Translations under genes and position numbers: made by a program
The notes under the pieces: model-generated
What the model was told of the DNA's origin: nothing
The model's input: only the letters and a program-made list of their open reading frames with translations
The model's database searches: none
Shown: in pieces, positions 8,354 to 16,880 of the stretch
Layout: each line of letters starts with the position of its first letter
Position numbering within the stretch: the stretch's first letter is position 1
Origin: Alkaliphilus transvaalensis ATCC 700919
GTDB lineage: Bacteria; Bacillota; Clostridia; Peptostreptococcales; Natronincolaceae
NCBI RefSeq assembly: GCF_000621485.1
Contig: NZ_JHYF01000001.1
Location: 186,001-250,000, forward strand
Length of the DNA stretch: 64,000 nt
Reading direction: 5' to 3'

Positions 8354-8533
8354 TAAAAGTCTATTAAAGCACTAATGAAAGTCTTTTTAAAGCCTAATAA
8401 ACTCCAATAAACTCTAATGGAGGATAAATGAATAATGACAGTTTAGAAATAGTAGTATGATATACGCAATATAAATTACAAAGTATGACTAAATATAATA
8501 ATTAAGAATAATTGGAAAAGGTGGATATTGATT

Positions 8534-8965
8534 GTGATTAATTTCCTAAAGAAACAGCTGAAATCAAATAGAGGATTTACATTAGCCGAAGTACTTGTGG
8601 CATTGGCATTAATCTCTTTGATAGTTATGGGCTTTATCGGCTTATTTGTCTTTTCAGCTAGAACTAACAGCATGTCTACAACCTCAATGACGGCAACCTA
8701 TATAGCTAGAGATAATGTTGAAATGTTGTATGACTTAAGTAGGACAGAAGATTTTTCTACTGCTATAGAAATTCTAACAACTGACCATCATTATACTAGC
8801 CTATCCACCGACAAGAAATTATATGGTAAGCTCCTAGAGCAAAAATATATAACCATTGAGTTTGAAACGTTGGGAAATTTAATTAAAGTACTGGTGATTG
8901 TTTATGAAGATGATTATTTGCAAAAAAAAGAAGCACAGATAGAAACAATACTATCATGGGATTAG
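8534..8965 (+). CDS. Type IV pseudopilin, PilV-like minor pilin
   Basis: Short protein with a basic leader and prepilin site RG|FTLAEVLVALALISLI (Glu at +5), followed by a small globular domain. The N-terminal wording (TLAEVLVALALIS) is typical of PilV/GspI-type minor pilins that prime pilus assembly. GTG 8534 lies nine bases after AAGGTGG and is preferred to TTG 8528. It starts a tight minor-pilin run, with 13 bases to the next gene. The 180-base gap upstream shows no clear element. Confidence 0.85.
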   Translation: MINFLKKQLKSNRGFTLAEVLVALALISLIVMGFIGLFVFSARTNSMSTTSMTATYIARDNVEMLYDLSRTEDFSTAIEILTTDHHYTSLSTDKKLYGKLLEQKYITIEFETLGNLIKVLVIVYEDDYLQKKEAQIETILSWD

Positions 8966-8978
8966 GAGTGATAGTGAA

Positions 8979-9389
8979 ATGATAAAAAACAATAAAGGAA
9001 TCACTCTAGTAGAACTAATAGTGGCTTTGGCCATATCTTCAATTATTATTGGTCTAATATTTTCGACTTTGGTATTTGGAAGTAGATCATTTAATGTACA
9101 AGCTGATCAAATTGATAATTTATCCAGTGTGAGAAATGCTATGGATTTAATCACTAGAGAGATTAGAAAAGCTGAAAGTGTAGATATCAACAACAATGTC
9201 CTAACACTAGATGAATACGTCTATAAATTAGAAAATAATTCTATAACAAAAAATGGGCAAGTAATCATCTCAAACATTGAAAAATTTGAGATAGTCCGTA
9301 GCAATAATAGAATTGATATCGAAATTAGTAGTCCAGAGAGAAGTATTGGCAGTAAAACCCAAATAACTTCAACTATATATTTAAGATAA
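8979..9389 (+). CDS. Type IV pseudopilin, PilW/GspJ-like minor pilin
   Basis: A 136-residue prepilin with cleavage site KG|ITLVELIVALAISSII (Glu at +5) and a small beta-rich C-terminal domain containing VRNAMDLITREIRKAESV, the segment usual in PilW/GspJ-type minor pilins. RBS AGGAG lies before ATG 8979. It sits between the PilV-like and PilX-like genes, the normal order for a minor-pilin priming complex. Confidence 0.85.
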   Translation: MIKNNKGITLVELIVALAISSIIIGLIFSTLVFGSRSFNVQADQIDNLSSVRNAMDLITREIRKAESVDINNNVLTLDEYVYKLENNSITKNGQVIISNIEKFEIVRSNNRIDIEISSPERSIGSKTQITSTIYLR

Positions 9390-9401
9390 AGGAGTTAGGA
9401 A

Positions 9402-10805
9402 ATGAGATATATTAAGGGTATGATCAATAACAATAGAGGCTCGTCGCTACCTTTGGTATTAGTGGTATTAGTTGTCGTATCGGTACTTGGAATGACCCTA
9501 ATAGGGATAGCAACTTCAACTTTTAAGATGACCAGAATCGATGGTGATGTCCAAAGTGCCTATTATATTGCAGAGGCAGGAATTACGACAACTCTTGACT
9601 TAATTAATGTTAAAGTAGATCATTTATATGATCATGTCAATTCGCCCGAGGACTTCTTTAATGAATTAGAGGGTTTTATGAGTAATCCTTTTATCGTTGA
9701 TAATTTCAACACAAATTTTGGTAGAGTGCCTATAGCTACAACTACAGTAAATGGACAGAGAGAGGCTAATTCAAAGAATGCCGATTATACGCTAACATCA
9801 GTAGGTAAGATAGGTAATAGTACAAGAACAGTAACAACAACGGTCACCATCAATTGGAATAAGGGAGAAGAATCTTCCAATATGGGAGATGTATTTATCT
9901 ATGGTCCCCATTTCTCCTTCACAGGGAGCAATATCAATGGAGAAGGTGGTACAATTGTATCGGGAGGATTAAACACCCATGACCTAAATGGAGGCTCGAC
10001 CCTTAATGTATCAAACCTTTATTTTGGAGGTTCAGTAAATATGAATGGTGGCTCAGCTTCCTTTGGAAGCCAAAAAAATCCAGGAAACATTTACGTAAAT
10101 GGAAACTTAAATCTATGGAGTGGAACAAGAAATGTATATGGAGATGTTTATATCAATGGAAACTTCAGTTTAAAAGATGCAAGGATGTACGGTAATGTCT
10201 ATGTTAATGGTGATCTAGAACTGGGATGGACTCCTCAAATTCATCAAAAAATCTTCTATACAGGGACATTAGTGTATCCAACCGGTTATCCAGGGGAACT
10301 TTTAGCAAAGGTAGTTAAAGTTGATCATGTACCCACAATTCCTTATCCTATTATAGACATAGGTTTAAAGGATGACTTTTGGTATTCTTCTAATGGTTAT
10401 ACAATAAGGGGAGGTGTTTCAGAAGCATCGATTCCCAATAATACTAAAATGCTGGTGGATAATTATTATTCCAATAGTCATACAAGTCCTAGTGGCGATA
10501 CAATAATTGTTAGCAAAGGAGATATTGATATAAGGGGATGGCGGCATATTACAGGCGTCTTAATTGCACCAAATGGTAGCGTAAGACTTGATGTGGCTTC
10601 CTTTACAGGAGTAATCATTTCAAAGGATGGTTTGATTGCCTCTGGTGGAGGGTGGAATATTAATATGAAAAGGTTAACAGACTTTTTTACACAAACTAGT
10701 ATGCCTATAACCATAAATGGGGGGATAGATTCTGGTGGTGGCTCAGAAACTGGTGGCGGTTCTAATGAGCGGGTAGTAATTAAAAATCCAACAAAAGAAA
10801 AATAA
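9402..10805 (+). CDS. PilX-like pilus assembly protein with Gly/Asn-rich repeat body
   Basis: A 467-residue protein. The N-terminus (RGSSLPLVLVVLVVVSVLG, then TSTFKMTRIDGDVQSAYYIAEAGI) is the PilX N-terminal pattern, a pilin-like helix without the usual Glu+5. The body contains many short repeats such as VNGNL, VYGDVYINGN and VYVNGDLEL, predicting a right-handed beta-helix or polymer-forming fold. It ends in a Gly/Ser-rich tail. In other T4P systems PilX-type proteins are minor components affecting aggregation and adhesion. RBS AAAGGAG lies before ATG 9402; a strong terminator starts at its stop codon, so it ends this operon. Confidence 0.75.
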   Translation: MRYIKGMINNNRGSSLPLVLVVLVVVSVLGMTLIGIATSTFKMTRIDGDVQSAYYIAEAGITTTLDLINVKVDHLYDHVNSPEDFFNELEGFMSNPFIVDNFNTNFGRVPIATTTVNGQREANSKNADYTLTSVGKIGNSTRTVTTTVTINWNKGEESSNMGDVFIYGPHFSFTGSNINGEGGTIVSGGLNTHDLNGGSTLNVSNLYFGGSVNMNGGSASFGSQKNPGNIYVNGNLNLWSGTRNVYGDVYINGNFSLKDARMYGNVYVNGDLELGWTPQIHQKIFYTGTLVYPTGYPGELLAKVVKVDHVPTIPYPIIDIGLKDDFWYSSNGYTIRGGVSEASIPNNTKMLVDNYYSNSHTSPSGDTIIVSKGDIDIRGWRHITGVLIAPNGSVRLDVASFTGVIISKDGLIASGGGWNINMKRLTDFFTQTSMPITINGGIDSGGGSETGGGSNERVVIKNPTKEK

Positions 10806-10841
10806 TAGAAGTAAGTCTAAAAAAGGACTTACTTCTATTAT
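10804..10841 (+). terminator. Strong terminator at end of first pil operon
   Basis: A perfect 14-bp stem, AATAGAAGTAAGTC (10804-10817) with GACTTACTTCTATT (10826-10839), and an 8-base A-rich loop. It begins at the stop codon of the PilX-like gene. Flanking A and T tracts could let it work in both directions, although the next gene on the reverse strand is 380 bases away. Confidence 0.85.
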
Positions 10842-10888
10842 TTATATCTGAATGAATTTATTTATACCTGAATATAGAACTAAATCAA

Positions 10889-11075
10889 GTGAGGAAATTG
10901 CATAATACCATAACAATGAATTTATATTCGGTTTATGCAAAAATAAGAACTAAGTCGCGCATTGTGAAACGAGTAATCCCCTTTGTATTCCAACAAATTA
11001 CTCGTTGAACACTAAGCAGCGAAGTTTTTATTTTGCATTAATATAAATATAATATCAATTATGCAATTTCCGCAA
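10889..11075. repeat. MITE-like element with terminal inverted repeats, copy 1 (full length)
   Basis: About 187 bp bounded by inverted ends GTGAGGAAATTGCATAA (10889-10905) and TTATGCAATTTCCGCAA (11059-11075). It contains an internal stem CGAGTAAT...ATTACTCG and no ORF. A shorter relative lies at 23624-23710 (opposite orientation, middle missing) and a right-half fragment at 41784-41854. The structure fits a non-autonomous miniature transposable element or repeated hairpin; no transposase with these ends is in the window. The remainder of the 10842-11222 gap shows no gene. Confidence 0.75.
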
Positions 11076-11222
11076 GTATATAAAAGCCATATTAAAAAAT
11101 ATTATATATATGGCGCTTCATTTTGCATTTAAAGTGATAAGATTTAATAGGGTAGTTTACTCAGTCAATTCTTTACAGTTCTCAACTTACTATTAATACT
11201 ATAATTACCTTTAATACTATAA

Positions 11223-12584
11223 TTACTTTTCGACCAAAATTTTAATAACAAATAACAATACAGTTATAAGCATAATAGGGGAGACTTCTTTTTTCTTCCC
11301 TGAAAAAAGTTTTAACACAACATAGCTAATCATACCAAAAACAATACCTTCAGAAATGCTATAGGTTAAGGGCATTAGAACAATTGTAAGAAAAGCAGGA
11401 ATAGCTTCTGTGTAGTCCTCAAAATTGATCTCTTTTATAGGTGACATCATGAATAGTCCAACAATTACTAAAGCTGGTGCAGTTGCAGCTGAAGGAATCA
11501 TAATAAATAAAGGAGATAAAAATAATGCCAAAATAAACATACCGGCTGTAGATAAGGCTGTAAGACCAGTTCTACCTCCTGCAGCAACCCCTGCTGCACT
11601 TTCAACATAAGTGGTAACGGTACTTGTCCCTAGAACAGCACCGAAGGTTGTTCCAACGGCGTCAGCAAACAGGGCTTCCTTTGCTTTTGGTACATTACCT
11701 TCTTCATCCAGCATATCTGCTTTAGCTGCTACCCCTACTAATGTACCTACTGTATTGAACATATCAACAAATAGGAAGATAAAAAGCACGACTAATAGGT
11801 CAAGTGAAAAAATATTAGAAAAATCAAATTGAAAGAAAATGGGACTTAAAGAGGGTGGTGCAGATAGGAATTTTAAACCTTCTGGCAATTGAGTAACCCC
11901 CATTGGAATTCCAATAACTGTAGTAATTAAAATACCAATCAATAAGGCTCCTTTGACCTTCTTTGCCATTAATAGTCCAGTAATCATAATTCCTAAAATA
12001 GCTAAGAGGGGTGAGCCAGAAGATATATTACCGATTGCGAGGGGAACACCGTCTAGAAGGCCATCTCCCACATGGAACATACCAGTTGTAACAATACCAG
12101 AATTATATAATCCTAAAAAGGCAATAAATAAACCGATGCCTGCAGACATTGCCTTTTTAACAGTCATAGGTAAAGCATTTACAACAGCTTCCCGTACATT
12201 AAAGAAGGTTAAAATAAGAAAAAGTATACCTTCTAAAAAGACCACCGTTAAAGCCGTCTGCCATGAGTAATTCATTCCTAAAACAACTGTAAAAGCAAAA
12301 AAAGCATTAGGTCCCATTCCAGGTGCTAATGCATAGGGAAGATTTGCATAAAGACCCATTACGATGGTAGCAACAATTGCAGATAGGGCAGTTGCTGTAA
12401 ATAAAGCCCCTAGATTCATTCCTGTTGCTGAAAGGATGTTGGGATTTACCACAAGAATATATGCCATGGTCATAAAGGTTGTAATACCTGCCATAATTTC
12501 TCTTTTTGCAGTAGTGCCATTTTCCCTTAACTTAAATTGTTTTTCTAATGGGGAAACGTAGTTAGTAGATTTTGAGTTTTCCAT
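11223..12584 (-). CDS. NCS2-family purine permease (guanine/hypoxanthine type)
   Basis: Integral membrane transporter of 453 residues in the AzgA/PbuG-like branch of the NCS2 family, which imports hypoxanthine/guanine or adenine by proton symport. Visible motifs are TFMTMAYILVVNPNIL near residue 40, the ALAPGMGPNAFFAF motif (substrate-binding region), FLFVDMFNTVGTLVG and GTSTVTTYVESAAGVAAGGRTG; about 12-14 hydrophobic spans are evident. ATG 12584 follows AAGGAGGG. The guanine-class riboswitch in its leader indicates that guanine or hypoxanthine is the likely substrate. It is a single-gene unit reading against the pil genes on both sides. Confidence 0.93.
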   Translation of the reverse strand: MENSKSTNYVSPLEKQFKLRENGTTAKREIMAGITTFMTMAYILVVNPNILSATGMNLGALFTATALSAIVATIVMGLYANLPYALAPGMGPNAFFAFTVVLGMNYSWQTALTVVFLEGILFLILTFFNVREAVVNALPMTVKKAMSAGIGLFIAFLGLYNSGIVTTGMFHVGDGLLDGVPLAIGNISSGSPLLAILGIMITGLLMAKKVKGALLIGILITTVIGIPMGVTQLPEGLKFLSAPPSLSPIFFQFDFSNIFSLDLLVVLFIFLFVDMFNTVGTLVGVAAKADMLDEEGNVPKAKEALFADAVGTTFGAVLGTSTVTTYVESAAGVAAGGRTGLTALSTAGMFILALFLSPLFIMIPSAATAPALVIVGLFMMSPIKEINFEDYTEAIPAFLTIVLMPLTYSISEGIVFGMISYVVLKLFSGKKKEVSPIMLITVLLFVIKILVEK

Positions 12585-12678
12585 ATAATGCCCTCCTTAA
12601 ATGATAGACTAAATTTGAATTTTTTACATAATTTTACGAACAAAGAAAAGTTTTGTAGGTAAAATCAAATTCAAATTA

Positions 12679-12752
12679 AAGTCTATAGTCAGGCAATTTA
12701 CGGTTGTCTGGTAGAAACTTCGTGCCCCTATTGCACGAATTATATAAGACTT
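12679..12752 (-). promoter_or_regulatory. Purine (guanine-class) riboswitch
   Basis: Read on the reverse strand, the aptamer shows P1 AAGTCT...AGACTT, P2 TCGTGCA/GCACGAA, the conserved junction GTTTCTACC, P3 CAGACAACCGTAAATTGCCTG with the conserved CCGTAAA loop, and GACTAT. The specificity position in GACTAT is C, which marks guanine/hypoxanthine recognition (T would be adenine). It lies about 95 bases upstream of the purine permease start. In the family, ligand binding usually lowers expression. Confidence 0.93.
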
Positions 12753-12778
12753 AATTATTTTAATGTTTTGCCTCAACT

Positions 12779-12807
12779 ATAATAATACATTCTTATCCGT
12801 CAGTCAA
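12779..12807 (-). promoter_or_regulatory. Sigma-A promoter of the purine permease
   Basis: On the reverse strand a -35 TTGACT (12807-12802) and -10 TATTAT (12784-12779) are separated by 17 bases, placing the start about 20 bases before the guanine aptamer. Distance and orientation fit a riboswitch leader promoter. The remaining 12808-13152 stretch shows no other recognisable element. Confidence 0.7.
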
Positions 12808-13152
12808 TAGTTTTTACGAACTTTTGGTAAGAAAAAAATATATAATTCGATATATAACGTATATTTAACAAGAATATAAAGTTTAATATTCGTGTTATTG
12901 ACAATGGGTAGCTTTAGGTTTTGTTTTTTAAGACCGATTCAATTTAATGAGGTTATTTGAGAAAGTCCAATTAAGCCACAGTAATTCACTCATTTCCGAC
13001 TGGGTAAGTTAGTTTTCATATTTGTATAGATTGTATATTAAATCACTGTTGATATGTATTGTGGAAATCCTCAAGTAATAGTTTATTGTGAAATGTATAA
13101 ATACCCCATTAATTGTAATACTCATGGGTATAACAAGAATGGGGTGCTTAAA

Positions 13153-13455
13153 ATGACTAATAAACAATATTACTTTTTAGTTTTTTTATTGGCAGGTATA
13201 GGTCTATTTAATATCGCAGACTATTTTTTAACATTAGAAGTGGTGGGGCAGGGGCATCAAGAAGCTAATCCCATCATAAATGCCATATTATATACACCAT
13301 ATTTTTCAATAGTAAAGTTGTTAGTAGTACCGCTACTATTACTGTTAATAGCCATTGTTGGCAGAAGGCTACCAAAAAGATGCTTATTTTATACAGGGGC
13401 GACTTTTCTAGTATATTTTGTATTAATGGTATATTTTAAAGTTGTGTTTTTTTAG
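13153..13455 (+). CDS. DUF5658-type small membrane protein
   Basis: A 100-residue protein with three predicted membrane spans (residues ~8-27, ~50-70, ~76-97). The segment FNIADYFLTLEVVGQGHQEANPI after the first span is the conserved part of the DUF5658 family (D-x2-LT ... G-x-EANP). Function unknown. ATG 13153 follows GGGGTG by 7 bases; in-frame extension to 13054 lacks an RBS and reads as non-membrane sequence, so the short form is preferred. It is monocistronic and ends at a terminator shared with the convergent PsiE-like gene. Confidence 0.75.
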   Translation: MTNKQYYFLVFLLAGIGLFNIADYFLTLEVVGQGHQEANPIINAILYTPYFSIVKLLVVPLLLLLIAIVGRRLPKRCLFYTGATFLVYFVLMVYFKVVFF

Positions 13456-13483
13456 AATTTCATTGATTTAAAGGAATTAAAAA

Positions 13484-13507
13484 GACCATCGATCTTGATC
13501 GATGGTC
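13484..13507. terminator. Bidirectional terminator between convergent genes
   Basis: GACCATCGATC (13484-13494) and GATCGATGGTC (13497-13507) form a perfect 11-bp stem flanked by A-rich sequence on the left and ATAAAATT on the right. It sits between the DUF5658 gene and the reverse-strand PsiE-like gene and can serve both. Confidence 0.8.
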
Positions 13508-13517
13508 TATAAAATTA

Positions 13518-14213
13518 TTAATGTTGAGAAGTAGCATGTACTTTTTCTTTAGACTCTACTTCGATATTTTCAGAACTTCTTTCTCTTAAAACAACTTTTT
13601 CAATAAGTCCATCCTTCATTTTTATAATCTTCATACATACATTTTCGATAGAATATTCTGCACCTACTTCAATTGGTACCCCCGTTTCCTCTGAAAGGTG
13701 GCAGATTAAACCGCCTACGGTTACACCTTTGTTTTCTGGAATATGCATGTTAGAATAAAAATTTAAATCGTGAATAGGTGATGCAGCTGATACGATATTG
13801 CCTTCATCACTTTGATATTTAGTGTACTTGCTAGACATAAGATACTTGCGGATAATAAATACAATGGCGATGGCTACAGTACCTAGAATTAAGTCAAGCA
13901 TAGTTTCACTGTAAATTAACATTTTTCTTGCAATGGCGAAAAGTACCAATTCTAATATACTACTGCTGGAATGGGAAAGAAGCATTAATACCATTTCAAC
14001 ACCGATTACCAATAATAAAGCAATACTTAAAAACTTTTTAAAGGTATCATAGAGGGCGTAGGCATCAGTTTTTGCAATAACCATCAAGTATCTCGCTAGG
14101 GTGAAAATCCCTAATAAAATAGAAATCGAAATACATACGGCTATGACAATTTCCAGATTCATAGCATACTTAATTAGATTTTTTTTGAACTTTTCTAAAT
14201 TCATTAATGTCAT
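13518..14213 (-). CDS. PsiE-like membrane protein with C-terminal transporter-associated-type domain
   Basis: A 231-residue protein. Residues ~1-130 hold four hydrophobic spans with the PsiE-family segment (IGVEMVLMLL ... LFAIARKMLIYSE, then VFIIRKYL). Residues ~150-215 form a soluble domain (GVTVGGLICHLSEETGVPIEVGAEY...ENVCMKIIKMKDGLIEKVVL) that resembles transporter-associated/CorC-type ligand domains. PsiE proteins were named for phosphate-starvation induction, but their role is unknown. It is monocistronic. ATG 14213 has only a weak A/G-rich RBS, and ATG 14204 is an alternative start. Confidence 0.7.
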   Translation of the reverse strand: MTLMNLEKFKKNLIKYAMNLEIVIAVCISISILLGIFTLARYLMVIAKTDAYALYDTFKKFLSIALLLVIGVEMVLMLLSHSSSSILELVLFAIARKMLIYSETMLDLILGTVAIAIVFIIRKYLMSSKYTKYQSDEGNIVSAASPIHDLNFYSNMHIPENKGVTVGGLICHLSEETGVPIEVGAEYSIENVCMKIIKMKDGLIEKVVLRERSSENIEVESKEKVHATSQH

Positions 14214-14481
14214 CTTCTTTCTTTTTAATTTTAATCCTATATTATTATAGTCCTGTCAAAAGAAAATAGCAATATCATTATCATTTTATTAACAAAGAAT
14301 TTTCACGAGGTAAGTATAATTATTGAAATTTAGGTCACTCTATAAGTTTTTTAATAATATTTTGAAAATGTAGAAATTTGTATATTTAAGAGGGAGTTAA
14401 AGGATTTTGCCGTAGAATGGCGAATATGAGACTATAGACCTATTTATAATTTGGTTTAATCTATTTAAAGGATGTGATAAG

Positions 14482-15243
14482 ATGTACTTTATTGTTTTTA
14501 TATACGGGATTGTTGTTGGTTCTTTTCTAAATGTTTGTATATGGAGAATTCCTAGAAAAGAGTCATTAGTTTTTCCATCCTCCCATTGTCCAACATGCAA
14601 TCAATCCTTAAAAGTACGTGATCTACTACCTTTAATGAGCTATATCATTTCTAGAGGGAAATGTCGTTACTGTAAAAATAAAGTCCCTTTACAATATCCT
14701 TTAGTTGAGTTAGCTAATGGGCTATTATGGACACTAGCCTTTTGGCGTGGGGGATTTTCTTTTACTGCATTAGAGTATTGTCTGATGGCGAGCCTCATTT
14801 TAACCATTAGCGCAATTGATCTACAACATCAAATTATACCTGATGAACTAGTAATCACTGGGCTAGGAATTGTGTTTTTGTTCAATGTCATCTATTATAT
14901 AGATTCACCAGAAATTTTGCTAAGTAGCCTTGGTGGAGGGTTTCTAGCTGGAGGCTTTTTTCTATTTTTAGCGGTAATCACAAAAGGCGGCATGGGGGGA
15001 GGAGACATCAAGCTAATGGCCTTATTAGGTTTTTGGCTGGGGTGGCGACCAATTCTTATTGTTATCTTTTTATCCTTTTTGTTGGGGGCAATTATTTCTA
15101 TTATATTAATGATATTAAAAATAAAAGGGAGAAAGGATATGATTCCATTTGGTCCTTTTATTGGATTGGCTACATTACTGACAGTTTTCTTTGGAAATGA
15201 TATAATTAATTATTACATAACAATATTAATTAATTATTTCTGA
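14482..15243 (+). CDS. pilD: Prepilin peptidase / N-methylase PilD
   Basis: A24-family bifunctional aspartic prepilin peptidase of 253 residues, the enzyme that cleaves the G|F sites of the pilins in this window and methylates the new N-terminus. The N-terminal methylase domain has FLNVCIWRIP and paired zinc Cys motifs CPTC...CRYC. The two catalytic Asp lie in SAIDLQHQIIPD and GGGDIKLMALLGFWLG, and the family-typical PFGPFI is near the C-terminus. About eight membrane spans are evident. RBS AAAGGATG lies before ATG 14482. It starts the second pil operon, 22 bases before pilM. Confidence 0.96.
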   Translation: MYFIVFIYGIVVGSFLNVCIWRIPRKESLVFPSSHCPTCNQSLKVRDLLPLMSYIISRGKCRYCKNKVPLQYPLVELANGLLWTLAFWRGGFSFTALEYCLMASLILTISAIDLQHQIIPDELVITGLGIVFLFNVIYYIDSPEILLSSLGGGFLAGGFFLFLAVITKGGMGGGDIKLMALLGFWLGWRPILIVIFLSFLLGAIISIILMILKIKGRKDMIPFGPFIGLATLLTVFFGNDIINYYITILINYF

Positions 15244-15265
15244 TACATGTTAGGGAGGGAAGAAT

Positions 15266-16312
15266 TTGATATTAAATAAAGATGTTTTATCCTTAGATAT
15301 TGGGAGTTATCAAACGAAGGCTGTAGTGGGGAAATTTCAAAATGGAGAAATTCTTCTATCTCAAGCTTTCATGATTCCTACTCCCCAAAATGTATTTCAA
15401 GACGGAGAAATTATAGATATTCAAACCTTGAAAAAGGCCATTAGTCATGAGTTAAACAGAAGGAATATTAAAACGAATAAGGTGATCTACTCTCTTCAAA
15501 GCACTACTGTTATTACAAGGGAGGTTGACTTGCCTTCAGTTAGAGAAGAAGAACTTGAAAACATGCTTCAGTTTGAAGTCCAACAGTTTTTTCCAACTGC
15601 TCTAGATGAATATGTTATTCAATATAAAGTATTAAAAAATATAGAAGAAGATGAAAAAAAGACTCGACTATTGGTGGCGGCTTTACCGAAACTAATTGTC
15701 GAAAATTATATGGAACTTTCTAAGTCATTAAATTTAAGGCCGATAGCCTTAGATATACATTCTAATAGCATTTCTAAACTGTTTATGAAGGGATTAAAAA
15801 TAGATCAGCAAGATTATAAAGATTGTACATTAGCAGTGGTAGATTTAGGTTACCAAGGAATTAATATTAATATTATCAAGGATGGAATACTGGAATTTAG
15901 CAGGTTATTACCCTTTGGTGGAAAAGATATTGATATGACTTTAATTAATACCTTAAACTTAAACCCAGAGGAAGCAGATGAAAGAAAAAAATCGATTAGA
16001 ACTAACCCTATTGAAAATGAGACATTAGAAGCATTAATTCTTAGTTGTATTGAAGGCTGGGCTGAAGAGATTCAAAGAATTTTTAAATACCATACCAGCA
16101 GAAGTCTAGGAAATAAAATTGACCAAATTTCATTAATGGGTGGTCATTCGAACCTCAAGGATATTGCACGAGTAATCGAGGATTACTTTAATATATCAAC
16201 AAGCGTAATTACTAATTTGAGTAATGTCAAATTCAATTTGCCCACCAATCAGCGGGATGATTTAGACATTAAATGTTATTTAAATGCAATGGGAGCTATT
16301 ATACGAAAGTGA
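15266..16312 (+). CDS. pilM: Type IV pilus assembly protein PilM
   Basis: Actin-like ATPase fold protein of 348 residues that binds the PilN N-terminus on the cytoplasmic side. Motifs: LSLDIGSYQTKAVVG (phosphate 1), a central VVDLGYQGININII (phosphate 2), ISLMGGHSNLKDI (adenosine motif), and FEVQQFFP, common in PilM. The start is TTG 15266, five bases after AGGGAGGGA; no ATG fits the conserved N-terminus. pilN starts immediately downstream, as in most T4P systems. Confidence 0.93.
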   Translation: MILNKDVLSLDIGSYQTKAVVGKFQNGEILLSQAFMIPTPQNVFQDGEIIDIQTLKKAISHELNRRNIKTNKVIYSLQSTTVITREVDLPSVREEELENMLQFEVQQFFPTALDEYVIQYKVLKNIEEDEKKTRLLVAALPKLIVENYMELSKSLNLRPIALDIHSNSISKLFMKGLKIDQQDYKDCTLAVVDLGYQGININIIKDGILEFSRLLPFGGKDIDMTLINTLNLNPEEADERKKSIRTNPIENETLEALILSCIEGWAEEIQRIFKYHTSRSLGNKIDQISLMGGHSNLKDIARVIEDYFNISTSVITNLSNVKFNLPTNQRDDLDIKCYLNAMGAIIRK

Positions 16313-16325
16313 GTAGGTGGTAAAG

Positions 16326-16880
16326 TTGAAGGACTTTAATTTTTTTCAACCCTATTTAGATTCTGGTGAAAAAAGTAAAGAGACAAAATTATCAAAAATG
16401 ATTGTGGCTAGTATACTTATTGTTGGATTGACTGTATTTCCTTTATTGAATGCTTGGAAGATCTATAAAGGAAATAATGAAGTTACAGCTGTCAGTAATG
16501 TTTTTAATAGTCCAGCATTACAGGAGGGAAAAAGAAATTTTGATACATTAATGGTGGAATTAGATAGCTTGAAAGAAAATACAACAAATTTTCAAGGCTT
16601 AATTTCTTATTTCCATCAAGAGTCTATGATCAATGATTATTTACTTTATACAATAAATGAACAAATTCCAGAAAATGTTTTCTTGCAAACCCTTAAAATA
16701 ACTAAGAAGGAGATTCAATTGCAAGGTATAGCTAAAAATAAAACAGCGATTGCTTTATTTGAGAATAACTTAAGAAGAATCGATGGATTTAAAGATATTT
16801 TTATACCTAATATAATAGAAGATTCAAATCATTACACCTTTACATTAAGTTTATCCATTAAGGATGGAGATGAGAAATGA
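16326..16880 (+). CDS. pilN: Type IV pilus assembly protein PilN
   Basis: A bitopic membrane protein with a short cytoplasmic N-terminus (KDFNFFQPY, the PilM-binding position where classical PilN has INLLP), one span at residues ~25-43 and an extracytoplasmic coiled-coil/ferredoxin-like domain (QIPENVFLQTLKITKKEIQLQG). TTG 16326 lies five bases after AGGTGG and is preferred to GTG 16317, which overlaps that site. It overlaps pilO by four bases (ATGA), showing translational coupling. Confidence 0.9.
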   Translation: MKDFNFFQPYLDSGEKSKETKLSKMIVASILIVGLTVFPLLNAWKIYKGNNEVTAVSNVFNSPALQEGKRNFDTLMVELDSLKENTTNFQGLISYFHQESMINDYLLYTINEQIPENVFLQTLKITKKEIQLQGIAKNKTAIALFENNLRRIDGFKDIFIPNIIEDSNHYTFTLSLSIKDGDEK

